From an uncultured Cyclobacteriaceae bacterium (GTDB taxonomy: Bacteria; Bacteroidota; Bacteroidia; Cytophagales; Cyclobacteriaceae): a stretch of DNA of 64,000 nucleotides. The stretch is from assembly GCA_937146645.1 (NCBI GenBank), contig CAKZRQ010000062.1, positions 62,001-126,000 of the forward strand. Reading direction: 5' to 3'. The notes under the pieces were generated by a model. The model searched no databases. It saw only the letters and a program-made list of their open reading frames with translations, and was not told the DNA's origin. How positions within the stretch are numbered: the stretch's first letter is position 1; the number at the start of each line of letters is the position of its first letter. Shown here in pieces: positions 44,884-52,963 of this stretch. The position numbers were made by a program, and so were the translations under genes.

Positions 44884-45639
44884 ATGCGACGAATAGCGAC
44901 AAACCTCAGTTTTCTTAGAAAAAATCGTGGAATGACCCAGGAGCAACTAGCCGAGGAATTGGGTATCACCAGATCCAGAATCGGCTCTTATGAAGAAGGA
45001 AGATCAGAGCCTTCCATAGAGATGCTCCTCTTGATTTCCGGGTTCTTTCATCTACCGATTGATGCTTTGGTCAGACATGACCTATCAAAGTCTCAGAACA
45101 AGTCTTACATCGACATTGGGAATCAGCGCGTGCTCTTTCCGATCCTAGTGGATGAGGGCGAAAAGGATATGATCGAAGTGATTTCAGCCAGTGCTTCAGC
45201 TGGTTACCTGAATGGCTACTCAGATCCGGAATTCATAGAGCAATTAGAAAAAATTAAGTTCCCTTTCCTTCCTTCAGGAAAACATAGAGCATTCCCAATC
45301 AAGGGAGATTCTATGCTACCGCTAAAGGATGGATCTTTCGTCATAGCCAGATTTCTGGAAAGTGTGAACGAGCTTCATGATGGCAGGACTTACATCGTCC
45401 TTACGGAGCAGGAAGGAATCGTTTATAAGCGAGTGTATCGCAAGGATGAAGAAACGCTTGAATTGCATTCCGATAATAAGGATTACGCACCGTATGAGGT
45501 GAAGCTGGAAGAGGTATTGGAACTATGGGAGTTTAGCTGCAGCATCAATATGAGCGATTTTGAAGAAAAGGAACTGAAAATCAGTCACATGCTGAAGATG
45601 CTAAAGGAAATGCAAACAGAGTTGGAAGGAATGAAATAA
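44884..45639 (+). CDS. LexA-like HTH/S24 autoproteolytic repressor
   Basis: 251 residues. An XRE-type helix-turn-helix occupies about 1-62 (MTQEQLAEELGITRSRIGSYEEG) and an S24/LexA-type self-cleavage domain follows. The putative cleavage site is Ala106-Gly107 (SASASAGY), with nucleophile Ser143 (GDSM) and base Lys182 (VYKRVY); their spacing fits LexA, UmuD and phage repressors. RecA-stimulated cleavage would release repression of the divergent dnaE-dinB pair. It is not LexA itself, because the DNA-binding domain is XRE-type and not winged-helix. A short C-terminal helical tail is present. Confidence 0.9.
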   Translation: MRRIATNLSFLRKNRGMTQEQLAEELGITRSRIGSYEEGRSEPSIEMLLLISGFFHLPIDALVRHDLSKSQNKSYIDIGNQRVLFPILVDEGEKDMIEVISASASAGYLNGYSDPEFIEQLEKIKFPFLPSGKHRAFPIKGDSMLPLKDGSFVIARFLESVNELHDGRTYIVLTEQEGIVYKRVYRKDEETLELHSDNKDYAPYEVKLEEVLELWEFSCSINMSDFEEKELKISHMLKMLKEMQTELEGMK

Positions 45640-45688
45640 AAGGTTTGAAGGCTTAATGCAAAGCCTGGAAATCAGACCGCAGCTCTAC

Positions 45689-47503
45689 TTAAGCCTCATT
45701 CAAGAAATACATTTTCCAAACTCCCCTGTTCTTCACTTCCACACTACCTCGAAATTCACAGGAATATTTGTCTTTCAGAATCTCATAGGTGGTTTCAGAA
45801 ATATTAATCTTTCCCTCTTCAGAGTTAGATTCCATCCGACTGGCCACATTTACAGTATCACCCCAGATATCATATTGCCACTTTTTAAGCCCAACGATTC
45901 CAGCCACCACCGGTCCTGTGTGAATCCCAATCCTCATTTCAAAATGAACAATATCAGCAGGCTTTTCGCTTTTAGTAAACTCCATCATCTCAATGGCAGC
46001 TTTGGCCACATCCTGTGCATTTCCCTCTTTGCGATCTGGAATCCCCCCGGCAGTCATATAGGAATCGCCGATGGTTTTGATTTTTTCCAGATCATATTTC
46101 TCTGATATTCGATCAAATTCCTTGAAGTAGAAATCAATACTCTTCACCAATTGCTCGGCTGGAATACTCTCGGCAAGGGAGGTGAAAGATGCAAAGTCCG
46201 AGAAGAGAACGGTGACCTCGTCGAATTTCTGAGCCTTCACTTTGCCCTCGGCCATCAATTCATCGGCAATTTCTACAGGAAGAATATTAAGCAAAAGATC
46301 ATCTGAACGCTTTTTCTCTGTCTGGATGATTTCTTTGGTTTCTTTTTCAAGTTTAAATCGCTTGAAGATTGCCCTGATAAGGAGTCCCGCAAGTATCAGT
46401 AGGACAATCGCTCCGTAAAGCAACATGCTTCGTCTTTTAGCCTGAAGTTCGGCTATCGTCCTTTTTGTTTGCTCCTGAGCTACTAAGAATTCTGTTTGTT
46501 GATCATAGATATCCCTAATTGTGGCAAGATTATTTAGGCTATCTCGGTATGATATGTGGGTCTCATAATACTTTAAGGCGTTTTCTGGATCATCAAGCTT
46601 CTTATAAATTTCAGAAAGTAAAAGATTCGATTCGCTTAACTCCTTACCTAGATCATATTCCTTTGCAAGGATCAAACTTCGGTCAGCATACCTAAGACTT
46701 TTTTGAAACTCATTCTGACTTAAATACACGGCTGAAGCAAATCTTAAGAGCTCAGATATATTGGAGAAATCATAGTAATCTTCAAAAATACCAATAGCCC
46801 TATTCAAAAGATTTTCAGCCTCTTGATCATTTCCTCGATTTGCTTCAATAATTCCGAAACTACCTAACAAGTATGGCTCATAGTCATACATCTTAAGTTT
46901 CTCAAAAATATCTTGTGAATTTTGAATCAATAACTCAGCTGAATCAATCTTACCGCTCTTTAGATAAAAATCACCAAGATTATAAGTGCCGGTTGCTAGG
47001 TAAAGGGAATCGTTCTCCGTCAGCTCTCCTTCCATCAGAATATTTATTCCATCCTGATAATAAGAAATCGCACTTTTTTCATTCTTGGTATCACGAAAGT
47101 TTCCTGCAATGGCAAAGTAAGAATTTGCTAAAAATGCTTTTGAATTAATCTTTTGAGCCATCTCGAGGCTTTTCAAATACATCTCAAGTGCTTTCGGGAA
47201 GTTACCCTCAAACCCATAAGCATTCCCTTTTTGTAAAAAGGCATCCCAAAGATAGGAATAGGAAGAATCCTGAACAGCAAGATTATAAAGTAGATCAGAG
47301 TACTTGAAAATACTATCTGGATCCTCCTCAGTCGATGCTAAATCTGCCAAAATATCTAGTTGATCTTCCTTGGAAAGACTCCAAACAACAGATTTAAGGC
47401 TGTCCATTTCTCGCAAATCATCGGAAGTACCCTGCCGCGCGAAAGTCCAAAGCGGACAACAAATAATGAAAATTAAAACAAAGGGAATAGCTCTCATTAT
47501 CAA
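45689..47503 (-). CDS. adenylate cyclase (class III) with TPR sensor region
   Basis: 604 residues: signal peptide (MIMRAIPFVLIFIICCPLWTFA), TPR-type helical repeats to about residue 320, a coiled region, one membrane helix (about 363-379, MLLYGAIVLLILAGLLI), and a cytoplasmic cyclase domain (431-604). Catalytic residues are intact: D436 and D480 bind metal, K476 (KTIGD) and D545 (YDIWGD) select adenine, and N552/R556 are present. It is therefore a probable adenylate cyclase, in contrast to the divergent one at 16.4 kb. It starts 37 bases after the last DPRLKIRR gene. Confidence 0.92.
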   Translation of the reverse strand: MIMRAIPFVLIFIICCPLWTFARQGTSDDLREMDSLKSVVWSLSKEDQLDILADLASTEEDPDSIFKYSDLLYNLAVQDSSYSYLWDAFLQKGNAYGFEGNFPKALEMYLKSLEMAQKINSKAFLANSYFAIAGNFRDTKNEKSAISYYQDGINILMEGELTENDSLYLATGTYNLGDFYLKSGKIDSAELLIQNSQDIFEKLKMYDYEPYLLGSFGIIEANRGNDQEAENLLNRAIGIFEDYYDFSNISELLRFASAVYLSQNEFQKSLRYADRSLILAKEYDLGKELSESNLLLSEIYKKLDDPENALKYYETHISYRDSLNNLATIRDIYDQQTEFLVAQEQTKRTIAELQAKRRSMLLYGAIVLLILAGLLIRAIFKRFKLEKETKEIIQTEKKRSDDLLLNILPVEIADELMAEGKVKAQKFDEVTVLFSDFASFTSLAESIPAEQLVKSIDFYFKEFDRISEKYDLEKIKTIGDSYMTAGGIPDRKEGNAQDVAKAAIEMMEFTKSEKPADIVHFEMRIGIHTGPVVAGIVGLKKWQYDIWGDTVNVASRMESNSEEGKINISETTYEILKDKYSCEFRGSVEVKNRGVWKMYFLNEA

Positions 47504-47540
47504 TGAAGGAAAGAACCTTGGAGTCCTTAAAATCAGTACA

Positions 47541-48032
47541 TTATCTCCTTCTTATTTTTAATCTAGGATCTAATTCGAAGGTCTTCGTTTCCCTCGTGCG
47601 CTTGTTTCTGATCTCAAATCGAATGGTATACTTCAAGGTTCCATCAGGGGTATTATCCTTGATCTTTGCTTTTGCCTTTTTACCCCCGCCTTGTAAAGGG
47701 TTTTTTGAGAATGCGTCTACATTCCCTGTCCAGGGGAAATCCAACATTTTGATTTGATAGTTTCTAGAGTTATTTCCAGTATCGAAGATCTCCCAATTCA
47801 CAAATTTGGACGCATAAGCTTCTGATTCAAATTTCGACGGTTTGCCATTTGGACTTTTCCCGTTATTGTCATCAGACATCGAACTGTTGCTTTCAACATC
47901 TCCTCCATTAAATATTGCCTCTGCATTAATTTTAAAATCTATGTGGATGTCACGTGGATTTTGAGCAAGAACATTTTGAGTGGAAGTAATTGACAGGATT
48001 AAAATAAAAAGGATGCCTAAAGATAATCTCAT
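47541..48032 (-). CDS. DPRLKIRR-family paralogue with signal peptide (unknown function)
   Basis: 163 residues. Signal peptide (MRLSLGILFILILSITSTQNVLA) followed by a domain that aligns with the two genes upstream: an IDFKINAEAIF start, FESEAYASKFVNWEIFDTG, a KDNT...KYTIRFEI ending, and the C-terminal motif ELDPRLKIRRR. The only one of the three with an export signal. I do not recognise the family. The adenylate cyclase gene follows 37 bases later on the same strand. Confidence 0.8.
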   Translation of the reverse strand: MRLSLGILFILILSITSTQNVLAQNPRDIHIDFKINAEAIFNGGDVESNSSMSDDNNGKSPNGKPSKFESEAYASKFVNWEIFDTGNNSRNYQIKMLDFPWTGNVDAFSKNPLQGGGKKAKAKIKDNTPDGTLKYTIRFEIRNKRTRETKTFELDPRLKIRRR

Positions 48033-48109
48033 AACAAGGGTTTTATTGGACTTTTTGATGATAGTGTATGTAAAGTATGGATAAATTTTGATTTACATTA
48101 CTAACGCTT

Positions 48110-48532
48110 CTATCGAATTCTACGAATTTTAAGTCTTGGGTCAATAGTGTATTTCTGACTTCGACCAGAACGAAGTTTGGTCAGCTTGAATTCGATGTCA
48201 TATTTCGTGTCATAATCCTCAGAGGTGTTTTTTACTCTCCTCTTAATGATATTTTTATTTCTGCCTCGAGGTTTCAGTGGATTCTGATTAAAAGGATGTG
48301 GGTTATTTCCAAAGTCAATTTTCAATATCTCAAGCTTGAAAGCCCTTCGATTTATCCCTACATTCTCTAGCTCCCAAATAACATTTTTCGTCGCATCAAC
48401 ATCGGATTCGAATTGGCTTCCATGACCTCTTCGTCCATTAGACTCAATTTCGTATGAATCTTCAAGGTCTATCCCTCTCCATAGATTTCTGCAATCTATT
48501 TCATAAGTGATTTTTGTATTTCTAGCTGCCAT
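48110..48532 (-). CDS. DPRLKIRR-family paralogue, cytoplasmic (unknown function)
   Basis: 140 residues, no signal peptide, basic (many Arg and Lys). It shares with its neighbours an N-terminal KITYEIDCRNLW strand, FESDVDATKNVIWELENVG, a VKNTSEDYDTKYDIEFKL ending and the last residues TIDPRLKIRRIR. The predicted fold is mostly beta-strand. It starts 26 bases after the 168-residue paralogue, so the two are co-transcribed. Function unknown. Confidence 0.8.
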   Translation of the reverse strand: MAARNTKITYEIDCRNLWRGIDLEDSYEIESNGRRGHGSQFESDVDATKNVIWELENVGINRRAFKLEILKIDFGNNPHPFNQNPLKPRGRNKNIIKRRVKNTSEDYDTKYDIEFKLTKLRSGRSQKYTIDPRLKIRRIR

Positions 48533-48558
48533 AAAAAATCTATTCAGTCATTGTTCAT

Positions 48559-49065
48559 TTAGCGATTGGCATGAACCCTTCTTATTTTAAGCCTCGGATC
48601 GATCGTAAACCGCTTTTTTCCTCCTGGAGTTTCACCTGTTTTTTCTTGAATTAGGAAAAAGGAAAGTGAGTACTCCGGGTCATCCAGAGTTGGATCAGCA
48701 TTTTTGACCCTTTTTCTTAACCTTGCTCTGCCGCGGCCTCGAATGGTATCCCACCTGAAGGGAGATTTTCCTTTTGGAAACTCAATTTCATCAATGGCTA
48801 AAGCATAATCATATCCATCATTTCCAACTACCACAAGTTTCCATGTGACATAACTGCCCAGCCAGACATCACTTTCAAAGTTCTTCCCACTTCCCCATGT
48901 ATGCGTTGAATTGATAATATTGTAGAATGCTTCTATTTCAGTTTTATCAGGATTTTCCGCATTCCAAAGTGCGCTTGCATTGATTTCATAGGTGATAACT
49001 ACGTCCTGCTCACTAAGAGCTAATTCTCTGATAACTACCTCTTCGTTGTTCTGATAATTTTCCAT
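48559..49065 (-). CDS. DPRLKIRR-family paralogue, cytoplasmic (unknown function)
   Basis: 168 residues, no signal peptide. Shared blocks with the next two genes: VVITYEINASALW, FESDVWLGSYVTWKL, FPKGKSPFRW, the basic RGRGRARLRKRVKNADP, YSLSFFLI and the C-terminal RFTIDPRLKIRR, here extended by VHANR. First of the three paralogues. The 77-base gap upstream has no exact TAnnTTTG element; a near match with three bases between the halves lies around 49110. Function unknown. Confidence 0.8.
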   Translation of the reverse strand: MENYQNNEEVVIRELALSEQDVVITYEINASALWNAENPDKTEIEAFYNIINSTHTWGSGKNFESDVWLGSYVTWKLVVVGNDGYDYALAIDEIEFPKGKSPFRWDTIRGRGRARLRKRVKNADPTLDDPEYSLSFFLIQEKTGETPGGKKRFTIDPRLKIRRVHANR

Positions 49066-49142
49066 AAAAAATACAATTTGATTAAAAAACTAATTCTTAG
49101 GAAGATACAAAAAATATTAGAAAAATGTATTTCACATACAGT

Positions 49143-49616
49143 TTACTGCAATTTCTCAAAGCGATATTCATAATCGTATTGAAGATCGGGATGCAGACTT
49201 CCAACCAGTTTTTGTGCTTTTCTAACCTGCACTTGATAGAGGTTATCCAGCACGGTAGAATTATGATTTAAAAATCCCTCCTCTTTCAGTCGTTCACAGA
49301 AGTAAAGAATCACTTCGACTTGCTGGGCTTTATCCTTTGATAGTTTCAAAAGCTTATTCATCTTCCTACGAATCTTCTGAGCCGATTTCTTGGCGTAGTA
49401 ATAATGATCAGAGCGCGCATTTTGAAACTCAGTTTCTAGCTCCTCCTCGACCATTTCTACATAAAGGTTAGGCTGCTCCGTTTGATTTAACTTGAAAAAT
49501 AGATAAGCCTTATTATCTCGGCTAAACTTGGCCATATCCACCATTAAGGCTTCTAGCTCATTTTTATCTAAGTAATTCAGCTCTTTTTTCAGCTGGGCCA
49601 GACTAGGAAATTTCAT
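49143..49616 (-). CDS. helical protein of unknown function
   Basis: 157 residues, charged and mainly helical (KKELNYLDKNELEALMVDMAKF, SAQKIRRKMNKLLKLSKDKAQQ). There is no signal peptide or known motif. It resembles a family of small Bacteroidota proteins without an assigned role. It lies 7 bases downstream of the DUF819 gene, so it is the third gene of that operon, and is separated from the DPRLKIRR cluster by about 77 bases. Confidence 0.75.
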   Translation of the reverse strand: MKFPSLAQLKKELNYLDKNELEALMVDMAKFSRDNKAYLFFKLNQTEQPNLYVEMVEEELETEFQNARSDHYYYAKKSAQKIRRKMNKLLKLSKDKAQQVEVILYFCERLKEEGFLNHNSTVLDNLYQVQVRKAQKLVGSLHPDLQYDYEYRFEKLQ

Positions 49617-49623
49617 AGAATAT

Positions 49624-50766
49624 TCAAATAGATTGAAATAAGAAAATGGTAAGCAATCCCCAGGCTGTTCCTGTTACCATGCTTAAAATAGCCAAGAGCA
49701 CAGCGTGTGGCATCAAGTCTTTTCGATAAGCTGCAGTGACAGCAGGCGCCGTAGAAATTCCTCCCAAATTAGCCATGGAAGCTATGGGTACCCAAACCAA
49801 ATTCAGGCGAAGAAGTTTGGCAATCAAAATCATCCCTAAAAAGTGTAAAACCAACCAAAAGAGAACCAATTGAACGAATGTCCATGGCAGCGTTAGATTA
49901 GAAAAATCTAGTTTAAGGCCAAGAATGGCCATGACTAGAATTATGCAAATTCCACCAATTTTGAGGGAGAATCTGGCGTTCCAATGTGGTATAAAATTGC
50001 CAAGGGCAAAGCCGATTAATGATAAACTAACCACCATTCCCAAGAATGCGAAATTCATAAGATAAATCGTTCCTGCTAATCCTAAAAAAGCGAGGATCAC
50101 AAAAAGTGGCTTGATCTTTTTGCCATATTTCTCAGACTCACCCTCCAGTTTATCCGGTAGAGGATCTTTTATTCCTAGTAATTTTGAAATAGAGTCAGCT
50201 TTTTTGATGAATTGAAACATAAGAATAGTCCAGATATTCACAAGGATATTATCCAGCACCAATACGGAAAGAAACAGAGATTCCGGGGTTTCAGCGAGTT
50301 CTTTGAGAATCAACTGGCTAGTGCTCCCTCCTATCCATCCTCCCACAATCGGAACCAAGCCTTTCCAATAAGAATCACCGATAAATAATATTTCTGAATT
50401 AGAGTCAATTTGCGAAAAGCTTAAAACCAGAATGAATGGAAGAGTAGCTATGATGGCAGAGCCCAGGAAAAATAAAACTAAAGGCCTCGCTCCTACTATG
50501 GATAATTGACGGACTGGTAAAGCACTCATTACCGCCAAGAGCGTAACTGGAATGATCCAATTTCTAGAAAAGGAATGAAGCCAAACCTCTGAAAGATCCC
50601 AGTTGAAAATATGCGTGAAGGCAGCTGGAATTACATAAGCAAAAAGAATAGCAGGAAACCAATCCAAAACAGCTTTGATGGTCCGATTCTCGACCTTGCT
50701 TATCTGCAGGACGAAAAACACGGTAAGAGCAACTATCCCAGTAGCAATAAAATTTTCAAAAGACAT
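49624..50766 (-). CDS. DUF819-family membrane protein
   Basis: 380 residues, about 10-12 hydrophobic segments; it matches the DUF819/YjcL family (VGGWIGGSTSQLILKEL..., then NLGGISTAPAVTAAYRKDLMPHAVLLAI near the C-terminus). The family is transporter-like but of unknown substrate. The ATG overlaps the M20 peptidase stop codon by one base (TAATG). Coupling with a peptidase points to uptake or export of a peptidase product such as an amino acid or dipeptide. Confidence 0.88.
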   Translation of the reverse strand: MSFENFIATGIVALTVFFVLQISKVENRTIKAVLDWFPAILFAYVIPAAFTHIFNWDLSEVWLHSFSRNWIIPVTLLAVMSALPVRQLSIVGARPLVLFFLGSAIIATLPFILVLSFSQIDSNSEILFIGDSYWKGLVPIVGGWIGGSTSQLILKELAETPESLFLSVLVLDNILVNIWTILMFQFIKKADSISKLLGIKDPLPDKLEGESEKYGKKIKPLFVILAFLGLAGTIYLMNFAFLGMVVSLSLIGFALGNFIPHWNARFSLKIGGICIILVMAILGLKLDFSNLTLPWTFVQLVLFWLVLHFLGMILIAKLLRLNLVWVPIASMANLGGISTAPAVTAAYRKDLMPHAVLLAILSMVTGTAWGLLTIFLFQSI

Positions 50767-52286
50767 TAATTGAAAGGCTGAGTCAATAAAGCAAGACAGC
50801 TTTGGATTCCCTCCAGAAAATTACCAAGTCGTAAGTTTTCATCTGGAGCATGAATATTATTATCAGGATTGGGCACCCTGACCGAAACAGCAGGCACTCC
50901 CAGAATATTGATAAATGGTGCCATGGGCTGTGAGCCCCCAGTCTGACGCATTTTGACATAGTCTGTACCAAAAGCTCTCTGCATGCCATTAGTCAACCAA
51001 TTCGCAAATTCAGAATTGAGATCAGCTCTAAAAGGTTGAGAACCCAATCTATAATTGAATGTGGCTAACTTTTCATATTTCAGTCTCTCTTCATCGCTTG
51101 GGTCACCTTCTATCAGATAGTACCCTTCTGATTCTAGAAATGACTTGACTAAATCCACCTGCCGTTGGGCTGGAGTTTCTTTAACCGTACGCATATCGAT
51201 TTCCACGGTCACTTCATTGGGAATGATGGTTCTCACTTCATTCCCAACCCAGCCCGCTTTGATTCCCCTAACATTTAAGGAAGGATATTGAAGGGCTACT
51301 TGGTAAGAGTTTCCTACTTGATCCATTCCCTTAAAGCCTAGCTCATTCTGAATTCCCTCATTAGATTCGGGAACAGCTGCCATAACTGCTAAATCCTCAT
51401 CAGTAAAGCTTACTCCCTCGTAAAAACCCGGAATAAGAACCTTACCATTTTCATCTTTGATTTTTGAAAGAAGTTGAGATGTCTTGAACACTGGGTTGGG
51501 CGCGAAATTCCCATACTGTCCACTATGGAGATTATTTTTAGCACCGTGAATTCTAAGGGTGATTGTAGCTATTCCTCGAGCGCCAAAAGCCAATGTCGGG
51601 AGATTAGAAATATGACGTGTTCCATCCATAATCATAATTCCGTCCGCTTTAAATAACTCTTGCTCTCTTTCCACCAATGATGGCATTTGGGGAGAACTGA
51701 TCTCTTCCTGAAAATCAAATATCATTTTGAGATTTACGGTAGGCTCGATTTCATTCTTCTCTAAAATATCCAAAGCAGAAAAAAATGTCATTCCCGGACC
51801 TTTGCTGTCAGAAGCAGACCTGGCAAAGATCCTCCAGTCAGGATTCATTTCATCATCTAAAGCCTCCCAATCAATTTTCTCCCATTGTTCACCATTTTGT
51901 TTCTTAAGGACAGCTTTGTAAGGACTTTCTTGTTCCCATACACTACTATCCACAGGCATCCCATCGACTTGAAAATAAACCAGAATAGTTTTCTTCTTTG
52001 GGTCATCCCCTTTTTGCGCAAAAACGTGCTTTACTCCATTTTGAATCAGCACTTGCCCTTCTATGTTTCTTCTTTTTAACGCATCAAGAATCCATGCCAC
52101 ATTGGCATCCGTATCTTTTTGAACTCTTGAAAGGTTGGGAACACTTAAGTAATCCCGGAATTCTTCCAAAGAAATATTGACTTGGTTTCTCGAAAGGTCA
52201 AGAATTTCTTTTTGGCCTATCTGGCCAAAGCCATTAAGTGCTACGCCTAAAAATAGTATCAGCAAAAAACATCTTTGAATCTTCAT
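50766..52286 (-). CDS. secreted M20-family metallopeptidase
   Basis: 506 residues from the ATG at 52286 (MKIQRCFLLILFLGVALNGFG signal peptide); the frame extends to 52304. It has the M20/M28-like metal-site blocks: VYFQVDGMPVDS (usually HxD, here QVD), ARSASDSKGPGM, DFQEEISSP (Glu pair), MIMDGTRHI and, at the end, NNIHAPDENLRL (His). The first ligand position reads Gln in place of His, so activity is not certain. First gene of the M20 - DUF819 - 157-residue operon. Confidence 0.85.
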   Translation of the reverse strand: MKIQRCFLLILFLGVALNGFGQIGQKEILDLSRNQVNISLEEFRDYLSVPNLSRVQKDTDANVAWILDALKRRNIEGQVLIQNGVKHVFAQKGDDPKKKTILVYFQVDGMPVDSSVWEQESPYKAVLKKQNGEQWEKIDWEALDDEMNPDWRIFARSASDSKGPGMTFFSALDILEKNEIEPTVNLKMIFDFQEEISSPQMPSLVEREQELFKADGIMIMDGTRHISNLPTLAFGARGIATITLRIHGAKNNLHSGQYGNFAPNPVFKTSQLLSKIKDENGKVLIPGFYEGVSFTDEDLAVMAAVPESNEGIQNELGFKGMDQVGNSYQVALQYPSLNVRGIKAGWVGNEVRTIIPNEVTVEIDMRTVKETPAQRQVDLVKSFLESEGYYLIEGDPSDEERLKYEKLATFNYRLGSQPFRADLNSEFANWLTNGMQRAFGTDYVKMRQTGGSQPMAPFINILGVPAVSVRVPNPDNNIHAPDENLRLGNFLEGIQSCLALLTQPFN

Positions 52287-52492
52287 AAGGTGGGTTGAGT
52301 TCATCGATATTAAGCAATTATTCCATTATTGATTTCAAAGGGTTTAAAAATTTGATCATGGATTAATCGCTAAATCATCCACCACTGATTTTTGATTTAA
52401 GCCACCTTTGTAAGAAAACTCAATTTAGAATGATTCAAGGGCACTTTGATGAGAAAAAAGGCTTAAATTCTACTCGATTAAAATTAACTACT

Positions 52493-52951
52493 ATGGCGAT
52501 TTTCAATATCAAAGTAAACGGCAAAACTCGAGAGGTCGACGTGGAACCAGACACCCCGGTTTTATGGGTGCTTCGCGATCATCTTGATCTTCCAGGTACC
52601 AAGTTCGGATGTGGTATAGCACAATGTGGTGCTTGTACTGTTCATGCCGATGGCAATGCTATACGATCTTGCTCCACCCCTATCTCAGCAGTGGGTGATA
52701 TGGAAATTACTTCCATAGAAGGTCTTTCAGAAAATGGTGATCACCCCGTACAGCAGGCTTGGATTGAGCATGATGTCCCTCAGTGCGGATATTGCCAGGC
52801 TGGCCAAATTATGAATGCGGCTGCTTTCCTAGATAAGAATCCGAATCCAAGTAAGGAAGAAATTGCCTCAGCCATGAGCGGTAACATTTGTCGCTGCGGA
52901 ACTTACACTAGAATCAATGCTGCTATACAGACTGCAGCTAAAAAATCATAA
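52493..52951 (+). CDS. [2Fe-2S] subunit of a molybdenum hydroxylase
   Basis: 152 residues from the ATG at 52493 ([17 protein letters not shown]); the open frame reaches 52430 but that part has no domain character. Two [2Fe-2S] clusters: [15 protein letters not shown] with a later Cys, and CGYCQAGQ plus CRCGTYTR. It matches isoquinoline 1-oxidoreductase/aldehyde oxidase small subunits. The large subunit gene begins 12 bases later. Confidence 0.94.
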   Translation: MAIFNIKVNGKTREVDVEPDTPVLWVLRDHLDLPGTKFGCGIAQCGACTVHADGNAIRSCSTPISAVGDMEITSIEGLSENGDHPVQQAWIEHDVPQCGYCQAGQIMNAAAFLDKNPNPSKEEIASAMSGNICRCGTYTRINAAIQTAAKKS

Positions 52952-52963
52952 ACGCATAAGATC

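Noticed and set aside
45656..46105. 149-codon frame on the plus strand
   Set aside because: It is antisense to the catalytic domain of the adenylate cyclase, whose motifs are intact, so it is a shadow.
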